Positions 45,737 to 52,578 of a DNA stretch of 64,000 nucleotides are shown piece after piece. The stretch comes from NZ13-RE01 sp049718665 (lineage in GTDB: Bacteria; Dictyoglomota; Dictyoglomia; Dictyoglomales; Dictyoglomaceae): NCBI GenBank assembly GCA_049718665.1, contig JBNARO010000003.1, forward strand, positions 1 through 64,000, given 5' to 3'. The notes under the pieces are model-generated. The model searched no databases, had not been told where the DNA came from, and saw only the letters and a list, made by a program, of their open reading frames with translations. A program made the position numbers and the translations under genes. Each line of letters opens with the position of its first letter. Position 1 is the first letter of the stretch.

Positions 45737-46003
45737 ATGATAGATATAACAGATAGAGCTGTTGAAGAATTTAAGAAGTTTCTTGTTGAAAACAATAAAG
45801 AGGGCTTTGGAATAAGGATATTTTTTGCAGGATCCTCTTGCTGTGGAGGTTCTTATAGACTTGGAATTGTAGAAGAGGGAGAACCTAAGGACAAAGTAGT
45901 AGAGAAAAATGGGTTAAAGGTATTCATTGATCCAATAGTATATGAAGAACTTTCTGAGGCGATTATAGACTATAACGATGGCTTTGTTATTGAGACCAAG
46001 TAA
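45737..46003 (+). CDS. HesB-like iron-sulfur protein
   Basis: An 88-residue protein of the HesB/IscA-like fold: ITDRAVEEFKKFL, GIRIFFAG, and a strand ending in LKVFIDP. A Cys pair sits at 35-36 in GSSCCGGSY. The C-terminal Cys-x-Cys of true A-type scaffolds is absent, and the sequence is closer to the HesB-like (seleno)protein branch, in which that first Cys position can be Sec. It leads a five-gene operon with an ArsR regulator, a DGC protein, a ferredoxin and an HdrA-like protein. A role in Fe-S or thiol/selenium chemistry is plausible but not shown. Confidence 0.78.
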   Translation: MIDITDRAVEEFKKFLVENNKEGFGIRIFFAGSSCCGGSYRLGIVEEGEPKDKVVEKNGLKVFIDPIVYEELSEAIIDYNDGFVIETK

Positions 46004-46023
46004 ATAAAAAGGGAAGAAAGAAA

Positions 46024-46419
46024 ATGGAAAGATATGAAAGAATCTTTAAGGTTCTTTCGGAGGAAAAAAGATTAAAGGTTTTTGCTCTTCTTTTAAAGAT
46101 GAGCGGAGAATATTATGTATGTGAAATTGCTGATGCTCTTGAAGAATCCCATTATAACGTTTCTAAATATTTAAATGAGCTTAAAAGAGAAGGATTAGTA
46201 AAAGAAAAAAGAATAGGAAGAGGGGTACTTTACTCAATAAAAGAGCCAGAGGATGAATTTTTAAAAAATATATATGAAGCGATTTTAAGTATTCCTGATG
46301 AACTAATTTTAAGAAATATCGAACTTCTGAAACTAAGAGTTTCTTTAAGAGAAGAAAATAAATGCGTAATAGGAGTAAATGATCCTCGTTGGTTAGAGAT
46401 AGTAAAGGAGGTGAAATAA
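46024..46419 (+). CDS. ArsR/SmtB-family regulator
   Basis: A 131-residue winged-helix repressor-type protein. The recognition helix segment is EESHYNVSKYLNELKREGL, and the wing follows at KRIGRGVLYSI. Cys33 lies in YYVCEIA, where metal-sensing ArsR proteins carry ELCVCDL, and a second Cys (114) is in the C-terminal tail, so a thiol- or metal-based sensor is possible. SD AAGGGAAG lies before the ATG. It is 21 bases after the HesB-like gene and four before the DGC gene, so probably controls this operon. Confidence 0.86.
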   Translation: MERYERIFKVLSEEKRLKVFALLLKMSGEYYVCEIADALEESHYNVSKYLNELKREGLVKEKRIGRGVLYSIKEPEDEFLKNIYEAILSIPDELILRNIELLKLRVSLREENKCVIGVNDPRWLEIVKEVK

Positions 46420-46422
46420 AAC

Positions 46423-46827
46423 ATGCCTAAGAGTAACTGGCAAATTTTGCCACATTGTGCTTCAGAAGCTGAAAATTTAGATATCATAGTAGTTTGCGAT
46501 GGTGCTTCTTCGGTAGGGCAGGTAGGAAATGAAGTGGCAATTAAATTAACAAAGGAAAATGAAAAAGCAAGAATGTGTTGTATGACTGCTATAGCTGCAG
46601 GCTCAAAAGTACATCAAGATATTGCAAAGAAAGCAAGAAAATTAATAGTCATAAATGGATGTCAGTTAGAATGTGCATCAAAAGTTTTAAGAAATAATGG
46701 AATAGAACCTACTTACGAAATAACTGTTGCAAAAGAGGGTGTGGATAAAGTTCCTACCTTAGATTTTGATAATGAAGATGTGGAAAGAATAGCAGAGAAA
46801 ATTACCCAAGAAGTTTTAAAAAAATAA
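46423..46827 (+). CDS. DGC-domain putative metal-binding protein
   Basis: A 134-residue protein of the DGC family (Pfam DUF with conserved Asp-Gly-Cys; 'putative zinc-binding'). The visible set is C12 (LPHCAS), C25-D26-G27 (VVCDGASSVGQVGNEVAI), C52-C53 (RMCCMTAI), and C80/C84 (INGCQLECA). Six cysteines in a small soluble protein suit metal or persulfide binding. An excellent SD (AAAGGAGGTGA) precedes the ATG. Family function is not established. Confidence 0.8.
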   Translation: MPKSNWQILPHCASEAENLDIIVVCDGASSVGQVGNEVAIKLTKENEKARMCCMTAIAAGSKVHQDIAKKARKLIVINGCQLECASKVLRNNGIEPTYEITVAKEGVDKVPTLDFDNEDVERIAEKITQEVLKK

Positions 46828-46867
46828 GAGTTTAAAATAAAAAATTTAAAAAGGGAGGTTACAGAGT

Positions 46868-47104
46868 ATGTCCAAGACTTGGTATCCTGTTATTGATTAT
46901 GAAAAATGCATTGGTTGTCTTGCTTGCGTAAATTTTTGCCCTCATGGAGTGTATGAAGAAAGAGATGGAAAACCATATGTGGTACATCCAGAAGAATGCG
47001 TAGATTTTTGCAAAGGCTGCCTAAAAGGAGCCTGTCCCGTTGGTGCTATTAGCTTTATAGGTGATAAAGTAAAAATTATGCTTGATGGAGGTGAAATTCA
47101 GTGA
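46868..47104 (+). CDS. 2[4Fe-4S] ferredoxin-like protein
   Basis: A 78-residue electron carrier with two cluster motifs: C14-x2-C17-x2-C20-x3-C24 (KCIGCLACVNFCPHG) and C44-x3-C48-x2-C51-x4-C56 (ECVDFCKGCLKGACPVGAI). The second has unusual spacing (x3, x4). It would pass electrons within the operon. SD AGGGAGGTT precedes the ATG. The stop overlaps the next gene's GTG start as GTGA, coupling the two. Confidence 0.92.
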   Translation: MSKTWYPVIDYEKCIGCLACVNFCPHGVYEERDGKPYVVHPEECVDFCKGCLKGACPVGAISFIGDKVKIMLDGGEIQ

Positions 47105-47454
47105 AAGGTTTAATTCTCTGTGTATGTCAAGGAACATGCCCCTCATTCCAAAATATGAATATCTTTGAAATTCTCAATACTTTAAGAAGAGAAGGACTTG
47201 TAGATTTTGTGGCTGTGCATCCACAACTTTGTGCAGATGATGGAGATAATTTCTTGTCGACTCTTGCTAAAAGTAATGGGGATATTGAAAAACTTTATAT
47301 AGCGGGATGTGATCCCAAAATGCAAGCAAAAATGTTTAGAGATGCCTTTGAAAAAGCGGGATTTGATAAAACAAAACACATAGGTGTGGATATAAGAAAC
47401 ATGAACACAGAACAGGCTCTTGAAACAATAAGAAAATTAATAAAAGAGTCCTAA
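47101..47454 (+). CDS. Stand-alone HdrA N-terminal-like cysteine protein
   Basis: A 117-residue protein resembling the N-terminal module of heterodisulfide reductase A, but without the flavin and ferredoxin parts. The conserved pattern is seen as C7-x-C9-x3-C13, then C44 in QLCADDGDNFL, C70 in AGCDPKMQAKMFRDAFEKAG, and a final VDIRNM. HdrA uses this region for a cluster and thiol contacts. Alone, with a coupled ferredoxin, it may be a small disulfide or persulfide redox unit. The start is GTG, overlapping the ferredoxin stop. Confidence 0.75.
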   Translation: MKGLILCVCQGTCPSFQNMNIFEILNTLRREGLVDFVAVHPQLCADDGDNFLSTLAKSNGDIEKLYIAGCDPKMQAKMFRDAFEKAGFDKTKHIGVDIRNMNTEQALETIRKLIKES

Positions 47455-47480
47455 GTATGTTTCTCTATTGAAAATTTTCA

Positions 47481-47515
47481 AAAGCCTCCCTTTTGGAGGG
47501 AGGCTTTTTATTTTT
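47481..47515 (+). terminator. Rho-independent terminator of the redox operon
   Basis: A ten-base-pair stem (AAAGCCTCCC / GGGAGGCTTT, seven-base loop) followed by TTATTTTTAATT, 27 bases after the HdrA-like stop. Confidence 0.85.
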
Positions 47516-47526
47516 AATTACTCCTA

Positions 47527-47557
47527 TTTACTTAGAGTTAACTCTAAGATTTATAAT
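47527..47557 (+). promoter_or_regulatory. MerR-type promoter with operator
   Basis: An 18-base perfect palindrome, CTTAGAGTTAACTCTAAG (47531-47548), sits inside the spacer between -35 TTTACT (47527-47532) and -10 TATAAT (47552-47557). The spacer is 19 bases, the overlong spacing that MerR-family activators correct by bending DNA. A short merR gene is the second gene of the transcript. Confidence 0.8.
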
Positions 47558-47592
47558 AAAAACAAAATTTAGATGAGGAGAGGCTAAAAATT

Positions 47593-48078
47593 ATGAATCA
47601 AAACATACTTATTGTATATTATAGCTGGTCTGGAAATACACGTAAGGCTGCAGAAATAATACATAAATATGTAGGAGGAAAAATTATTGAGATAGAGCCT
47701 GAAAAGCCTTATCCAAAATCTTATAATGATACTGTACGCCAGGCTAAAAAAGAGATAGAAGCAAAGTATAAACCCCCAATAAAACCCAAAGTTGAAGGTA
47801 TAAATGAGTTCGATATTATCTTTATTGGTACACCCAATTGGTGGAGTACTATAGCTCCACCAGTTGCAACCTTTTTGTCAGAGCACGATTTTTCAGGTAA
47901 GACTATTATTCCATTTTGTACCCATGGAGGTGGAGGAAAGGGGAGAATTGTAGAAGATATTTCAAAACTTTGTCCGGATTCTAAAATTTTAGAGTGTTTT
48001 TCAACATATGAAAGGGGATCAAAAGATCTGGAAAGTAAGATAATAGAATGGCTTAAAAGAATTGGACTATTAAAATAG
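47593..48078 (+). CDS. Flavodoxin-family protein
   Basis: A 161-residue FMN-binding fold: the phosphate loop is SWSGNTRKAA near residue 11-20, an IIFIGTPNWWSTIAPPVATFL block lies over the flavin, and PFCTHGGGGKGR follows. These are flavodoxin or WrbA-like NAD(P)H:quinone-type features (the GTPNWW form is common in flavodoxin_4). It is the first gene after the MerR-type promoter, suggesting a redox- or electrophile-responsive role. SD GAGGAGAGG lies before the ATG. Confidence 0.87.
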   Translation: MNQNILIVYYSWSGNTRKAAEIIHKYVGGKIIEIEPEKPYPKSYNDTVRQAKKEIEAKYKPPIKPKVEGINEFDIIFIGTPNWWSTIAPPVATFLSEHDFSGKTIIPFCTHGGGGKGRIVEDISKLCPDSKILECFSTYERGSKDLESKIIEWLKRIGLLK

Positions 48079-48097
48079 AGATGGGAGGGATTTTGTC

Positions 48098-48310
48098 GTG
48101 AAGATAAAAGAAGTAAGTGAAAAATACAAAATCTCCAAAGATACATTGCGGTACTATGAGAAGATAGGATTGATCCCTCGAGTAAAGAGAAACAAAAATG
48201 GGGTTAGAGAATATACAGAAACGGACTGCAAGTTAATTGAGCTTATTAAGTGTATGAGGAATGCGGGAGTAGAAATAGAAGCATTAGTAGAGTATGTAAG
48301 ACTCCTTTGA
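48098..48310 (+). CDS. Short MerR-family regulator (possibly truncated)
   Basis: Only 70 residues: the MerR winged helix-turn-helix (KEVSEKYKISKDTLRYYEK, GLIPRVKRNKNGVREYTETD) and the start of helix 5 (VEYVRLL), then TGA. Ordinary MerR proteins of this branch run to 120-140 residues with a coiled-coil dimerisation helix and sensor, which are missing. The start is GTG with SD GGGAGG. An 11-base direct repeat (TCCTTTGAAAG at 48303 and 48324) straddles the 3' end and may be a deletion scar. The operator upstream is intact, so either a mini-MerR or a recent truncation. Confidence 0.75.
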   Translation: MKIKEVSEKYKISKDTLRYYEKIGLIPRVKRNKNGVREYTETDCKLIELIKCMRNAGVEIEALVEYVRLL

Positions 48311-48360
48311 AAGTCGCATTTTATCCTTTGAAAGGAATATTAAAAAGGGGGTCTTATAAG

Positions 48361-49383
48361 ATGAAGCTAAGAAGGCTTGGAAGGACAAATCTTGAGGTTT
48401 TCCCTATAGCCTTTGGAGGGATTCCTATTCAGAGAGTAAGTGAAGAAATTGCTACAAAAATTGTAAAAAGAGCAGTAGAGCTTGGAATTAATCTTATAGA
48501 CACCGCAAGAGCATATACTGATAGTGAAATTAAAATTGGGAAGGCATTGAAAGGAGTTGACAAAAAAGTATATATCTCTTCTAAATCAGGGAATAGGACA
48601 AAAGATGGAATATATGAGGATGTGAAAATAAGTCTTAAGAATTTAGGAGTTGATAAAATTGATATTTATCATATCCATGGAGTTAATGATAGGGAAACCT
48701 TTGAGAAAATTTTTAAACCCGATGGTGCATACTTTGGACTTTTAAAAGCTAAGGAGGAGGGTCTTATCGATTTTATAGCGGTATCAAGCCATAGCAATGA
48801 TATATTGGTAGATTTAATTGTCACAGACAAATTTGACGTTATACAGGTTAGTTACAACTTTATTGAAATAGAACCCGAAGAGAAAGTTTTTCCTCTTGCT
48901 TTAGAAAGGGATATAGGAATAATAGCTATGAAGCCCATGGCAGGAGGGGTCCTTCCAAATCCTAAACTTTCTTTAAAATTCGTACTTCAAAAGGAATTTT
49001 TAGTCCCAGATCCAGGTATAGAATCTCTACAAGAATTAGAAGAGAACGTAAAAATCGCTATGGAAAATTCCCCTTTAACCGATGAGGAATGGAAGGAAAT
49101 TGAGAAAATAAGAGAAGAAATGGGATCTACCTTTTGTAGAAAATGTGATTATTGCCAACCATGTCCTCAAGGAATTCCTATTTCTACCATCATTAGGGCA
49201 GAGTCATTTCTCAAAAGATTACCAGATGAAACCATAAGAAAGGGCTGGTTTTATGATGCCTACCTAAAAGCACAAAATTGCACCAAATGTGGAATTTGTA
49301 TGACAAGATGCCCTTATAAGTTACCTATTCCAGATCTTATAGATGAAAATATAAAACTTGTAAGAGAGTATTTAGAAAGATAA
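48361..49383 (+). CDS. Aldo/keto reductase with C-terminal [4Fe-4S] domain
   Basis: A 340-residue NAD(P)H reductase with an (alpha/beta)8 barrel. The catalytic tetrad is Asp47, Tyr52, Lys75 and His106 (NLIDTARAYTDSE, ISSKSG, IYHIHG). Two C-terminal cysteine clusters lie at 259-268 (C-x2-C-x2-C-x2-C) and 307-317 (C-x2-C-x2-C-x3-C), as in ferredoxin-linked AKRs of anaerobes. The open frame reaches back to 48250, but the ATG at 48361 has GGGGGGT before it. It is third in the flavodoxin-MerR operon. Substrate unknown. Confidence 0.92.
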   Translation: MKLRRLGRTNLEVFPIAFGGIPIQRVSEEIATKIVKRAVELGINLIDTARAYTDSEIKIGKALKGVDKKVYISSKSGNRTKDGIYEDVKISLKNLGVDKIDIYHIHGVNDRETFEKIFKPDGAYFGLLKAKEEGLIDFIAVSSHSNDILVDLIVTDKFDVIQVSYNFIEIEPEEKVFPLALERDIGIIAMKPMAGGVLPNPKLSLKFVLQKEFLVPDPGIESLQELEENVKIAMENSPLTDEEWKEIEKIREEMGSTFCRKCDYCQPCPQGIPISTIIRAESFLKRLPDETIRKGWFYDAYLKAQNCTKCGICMTRCPYKLPIPDLIDENIKLVREYLER

Positions 49384-49448
49384 AGCTTAAGGGGGTAAAT
49401 ATAAGCGGAAGCACATCAAATGCTGTGAAGGAAGAGATTCCATAGCAG

Positions 49449-49480
49449 AAAAGCACCAGAGACTACTTAAATTCTGGTGC
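49449..49480 (-). terminator. Terminator overlapping the tRNA-Leu 3' end
   Basis: On the minus strand GCACCAGA (which includes the tRNA's GC-A-CCA) pairs with TCTGGTGC across a 12-base loop, followed by TTTT. The hairpin thus borrows the mature tRNA end. Whether the fold is used for termination, or is opened when the acceptor stem forms, is inferred. Confidence 0.6.
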
Positions 49481-49560
49481 GGATGGGGGGACTTGAACCC
49501 CCACGGGGCTATCCCCACAAGATCCTGAATCTTGCGCGTCTGCCATTCCGCCACATCCGC
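49475..49560 (-). tRNA. tRNA-Leu, anticodon CAG
   Basis: On the minus strand GCGGATG pairs with CATCCGC (acceptor), then a D arm with GGCGGAATGGCAGACGCG, anticodon stem CAAGA/TCTTG with loop TTCAGGA (anticodon CAG), a long variable arm as in class II tRNAs, and a T arm GGGGGTTCAAGTCCCCC. Discriminator A and an encoded CCA (49475-49477) follow. 86 bases including CCA. Confidence 0.95.
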
Positions 49561-49702
49561 AAAAGTCTACATATATTTTATCACATAAAGCTATTAATTT
49601 CTAATCCTATTTCACAATTCCCCTTTGGATAAAAAAGAAAAAGTGATAAAATTTTTAAATGATTTGGTAAAAGAGTTTAAAATTTAATAGGGGGGAGAAA
49701 AA

Positions 49703-50239
49703 ATGTATGTAAGAGTATATCTTAAGAGTATAGCAGACTTTCTTACCCTCTTTAGATTCTCTATTGGAGGGTTTTTCACATATCTTGGACTTTACAGAGG
49801 TAAAGATGCTTTTCCCTCGGTAATTGTTCTTCTTCTTTTAGGTTGGCTCTCAGATGTGTTAGATGGTTCCTTAGCGAGAGCTTCAAAAGTAAGTTATAAA
49901 ACTTGGGTAGGAGAACATGATTTTCAAGTAGACATTGTTTTCTCTTTTGGTCTCCTTATGTATCTTGTACTCAGTGGCTTTATTTCCTTCCTTCTCATTT
50001 TTGTGTATCTTATTTCTGCTTTCTTAGAAATAAGATCTTTTCCAGAGGGAGAGAGAGTCAACGCTTTTCTCGCTATCCCTTATGCTTTTGCAATATATGA
50101 TGCTTTTAAGTATGCTCTTCCCTATGGGATAATGACCATTATTTTTCTCTTTTTGCTTCTTCTTTTCACTTGGAATAGATTTATAAATGAGAAATTTCCT
50201 AGATTTATAGAAGAAGTAAAAAGTATATGGAAGAAATGA
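49703..50239 (+). CDS. CDP-alcohol phosphatidyltransferase family protein
   Basis: Membrane enzyme of 178 residues with about five to six hydrophobic segments. The family motif is readable but imperfect: D51-x2-D54-G55-x2-A58-R59 then G70-x2-D73-x3-D77, with a two-residue gap between G70 and D73 where three is usual. It could make a phospholipid such as PG or a polar-lipid head group; the alcohol substrate is not evident. SD GGGGGGAG precedes the ATG. The next gene starts inside its end. Confidence 0.78.
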   Translation: MYVRVYLKSIADFLTLFRFSIGGFFTYLGLYRGKDAFPSVIVLLLLGWLSDVLDGSLARASKVSYKTWVGEHDFQVDIVFSFGLLMYLVLSGFISFLLIFVYLISAFLEIRSFPEGERVNAFLAIPYAFAIYDAFKYALPYGIMTIIFLFLLLLFTWNRFINEKFPRFIEEVKSIWKK

Positions 50240-50970
50240 AAAAAGAAGAATTTTCTGAATTCTTTTTAGAAAAGTTAAAGAATTTTGAGATATCTCTTTC
50301 TTCTTCCCAAGAGGAAATGTTCTATAAATATTTAGAACATTTAATATCTTGGAATAGAAAAATTAATTTAACATCCATAGAAAAAGAAGAAGAAATTATT
50401 TTAAAGCATTTTGTAGACTCATTAACCTGTAGTTTAGCTATAAGAGGAGAAGAAATAAATAGAGTTATTGATGTGGGAACAGGGGCAGGATTTCCAGGAA
50501 TTCCTCTAAAAATAATTTTTAATTCATGGAAATTAACTCTTTTAGAAGCTCAGAAAAAAAAGATTGAATTTCTTCAAGAAATAGTAAAAAAATTGGAGTT
50601 AAAAGATATAGAAATTATTTGGGATAGAGCGGAAAATCTTGCGAAGGATGAAAATTATAGAGAAAAATTTGACTTGGTTTTAGCAAGGGGAGTAGCAAAA
50701 CCCAATATAGTTTTGGAATATACAATACCTTTTGTAAAAATTGATAAGATATTTCTGGCTCAAACCACAGAAAAAAGTTTTTCTGAATGGGAAAAAGCAC
50801 GTAAAATCTCAGAGATTTTAGGAGCAAAATGGGAGAGAGAAATTAGACTAACTTTCAACGATATAAATAGAATTTTAATTATTTTTAGGAAGATTAGTGG
50901 TACACCAGAAAAATATCCTCGAAGACCTGGGATACCAGAAAAAAGACCATTGAATCCAGATAAGATGTGA
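50227..50970 (+). CDS. rsmG: 16S rRNA (guanine527-N7)-methyltransferase
   Basis: RsmG/GidB methylates G527. The 247-residue protein has SWNRKINLTS, the SAM loop VIDVGTGAGFPGIPLKI, a VLARGVAKP block and the C-terminal RRPGIPEKRPL motif. It overlaps the CDP-alcohol transferase gene by 13 bases. A second in-frame ATG at 50236 is also possible. Confidence 0.93.
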   Translation: MEEMKKEEFSEFFLEKLKNFEISLSSSQEEMFYKYLEHLISWNRKINLTSIEKEEEIILKHFVDSLTCSLAIRGEEINRVIDVGTGAGFPGIPLKIIFNSWKLTLLEAQKKKIEFLQEIVKKLELKDIEIIWDRAENLAKDENYREKFDLVLARGVAKPNIVLEYTIPFVKIDKIFLAQTTEKSFSEWEKARKISEILGAKWEREIRLTFNDINRILIIFRKISGTPEKYPRRPGIPEKRPLNPDKM

Positions 50971-50976
50971 TATAAT
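50968..50976 (+). promoter_or_regulatory. Extended -10 promoter for the GNAT-like gene
   Basis: TG-A-TATAAT overlaps the rsmG stop codon and lies 35 bases before the ATG at 51012. A partial -35 (TTGAAT at 50950) is at 15 bases. The extended -10 could act without a good -35. Confidence 0.5.
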
Positions 50977-51011
50977 TTTAAAAAATTAATGTAAAGAAAG
51001 GAAGAGAAAAA

Positions 51012-52130
51012 ATGGAAATTATAGAAGTTAAAACGAAAAAAGAAAAAAGGGATTTTATAATGTTTCCTTTTGAATTATACAAAAATGACCCTCTCTGGGT
51101 TCCTCCATTAATTAGTGAGATGAAAAAAATTATTGATGGACCAGGAAGTCTTCTTTTTCAAAGTGGTCCCCATACCTTTTTCTTAGCATATGAAGGGAAG
51201 AAAGTTGTAGGAAGATTAGCTGTAGGGATCGACGAAAAATTAAATAGATTCAGAAATAAGGAGGAAGGATATGTTACCCTTTTTGAATGTATTAATGATC
51301 AAAAAGTAGCCTATGCATTATTAAATACTGCAGCTTTATGGCTAAAGGAAAGGGGAATGAAGTATATGTCAGGATTTGTCTCACCCACAAACGGCGATGA
51401 TTTTAGAGGGATGCTTGTGGAGAACTTTCAAGACCCACCCCTTTTGTATACTACCTATAACCCTCCTTATTATGTTGAATTCTTTGAAAATTATGGATTT
51501 AAGAGGGATCATATCTTCTTAGCCTTTAAATATAATTTAAGATCTCTTCCCTTAGATAATGCTATAAAAACAGTAGAATATGCTAAGAAAAAGTATGGTT
51601 TTATTACAAGACCTGCAGATTATTCAAAGGTTGAGAGTGAAGCAAAAGCCTTACAATATATTCTTGAAAGATCTTTAATTCCTTTAGAGTATGATTATTT
51701 AATACCTCCAACAGAAGAAGAAATGATAAGTTTAGCAAAAGATCTTAAGAAGTTTATACCTCCAAACTTTGTTCAGATGGCATGGGCAGAAGATGAGCCT
51801 GTAGGATTTGCGGTTGCTATTCCTGATTACAATCAAGTTCTTAAGAAGCTAAATGGGAGACTATTCCCTTTTGGATGGCTAAAATTTTATTGGTATAAGA
51901 GAAAAATAAATAGAGCACGAGTTTTTCTTCTTTTTGTGGTTCCTGAATATCAATCAAAGGGAGTTCCTTCTGCATTATTTATTGAATTGTTAAAGTATGC
52001 TAGAAGTATAGGCTACGAGTTTGCAGAAGGTTCTACTATAAACATCAATAATATAAAAATGTGTAGGGAAGCAGAAGGAGCGGGAGGTATACCTTATAAG
52101 AAATATGTAATTTATGGAAAAAATATTTAG
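51012..52130 (+). CDS. GNAT-like acetyltransferase family protein (YghO-like)
   Basis: A 372-residue soluble protein of the family that includes E. coli YghO. It starts with a PFELYKNDPLWVPPLISE block. It contains SGFVSPTNGDDFRGML and a second-half GNAT region with FLLFVVPEYQSKGVPSALFIELL, followed by FAEGSTININN. The acetyl-CoA loop (Q/R-x-x-G) is visible as YQSKG. Substrate and role are unknown. SD AAGGAAG is before the ATG. Confidence 0.75.
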   Translation: MEIIEVKTKKEKRDFIMFPFELYKNDPLWVPPLISEMKKIIDGPGSLLFQSGPHTFFLAYEGKKVVGRLAVGIDEKLNRFRNKEEGYVTLFECINDQKVAYALLNTAALWLKERGMKYMSGFVSPTNGDDFRGMLVENFQDPPLLYTTYNPPYYVEFFENYGFKRDHIFLAFKYNLRSLPLDNAIKTVEYAKKKYGFITRPADYSKVESEAKALQYILERSLIPLEYDYLIPPTEEEMISLAKDLKKFIPPNFVQMAWAEDEPVGFAVAIPDYNQVLKKLNGRLFPFGWLKFYWYKRKINRARVFLLFVVPEYQSKGVPSALFIELLKYARSIGYEFAEGSTININNIKMCREAEGAGGIPYKKYVIYGKNI

Positions 52131-52132
52131 GC

Positions 52133-52160
52133 TTGACAAATTCTAAATTTAGCTTATACT
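52133..52160 (+). promoter_or_regulatory. Promoter of the second ArsR gene with palindromic spacer
   Basis: Plus strand: perfect -35 TTGACA (52133-52138), 16-base spacer, -10 TATACT (52155-52160). The spacer contains the palindrome CTAAATTTAG (52143-52152), a possible autoregulatory operator for the ArsR protein encoded next. Confidence 0.7.
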
Positions 52161-52204
52161 GTTTAAAGTTAGTAAAATTTTATAAGAAGAGGGGTTAAGG
52201 AGTT

Positions 52205-52519
52205 ATGGAAAAAGAGAAAAAGCATTTAACTTCTGAAGAGTGTGAAGGCTTAGCTGATATTTTTAAATCTCTTTCAAGCTCAGTAAGAGTTCATATTCTT
52301 TGCACTCTCATCGAGGGAGAAAAAAGCGCAGGAGAAATTGCAAAGGCAGTCAATGCATCTTTTGCTAATACCTCTCAAAATTTAAAAGATCTTTATAACT
52401 TAGGTCTCCTAAAGAAAAGAAGAAGTGGACAACATGTTTACTATTCTCTTGCCAGTGATGATGTAATGGAATTATTAAGATTGGTTTATAAAATTCGTTA
52501 TAGAGCGGGAGTGAAATGA
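52205..52519 (+). CDS. ArsR-family transcriptional regulator
   Basis: A 104-residue winged-helix protein: ADIFKSLSSSVRVHILCTLIEGEKSAGEIAKAV (only its pattern is noted), recognition segment SFANTSQNLKDLYNLGLL, and wing RRSGQHVYYSL. It lacks the ELCVCDL metal box, so its inducer is unclear. SD TTAAGGAG lies before the ATG. It is a single gene with its own promoter and is separated by a hairpin from the convergent outer-membrane protein gene. Confidence 0.88.
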   Translation: MEKEKKHLTSEECEGLADIFKSLSSSVRVHILCTLIEGEKSAGEIAKAVNASFANTSQNLKDLYNLGLLKKRRSGQHVYYSLASDDVMELLRLVYKIRYRAGVK

Positions 52520-52532
52520 TATTTTTTATTTT

Positions 52533-52571
52533 GAAGGAGGGGTCGAAGGGGGTTAGGACGACCCCTCCTTC
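52533..52571. terminator. Convergent-gene hairpin
   Basis: A perfect 13-bp stem (GAAGGAGGGGTCG / CGACCCCTCCTTC) with a 13-base loop, between the ArsR stop and the end of the leftward outer-membrane gene. Neither strand has a strong T-run after it (TTTGGGTTT on plus, AAAATAAAAAAT on minus). It probably protects both 3' ends rather than terminating efficiently. Confidence 0.6.
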
Positions 52572-52578
52572 TTTGGGT

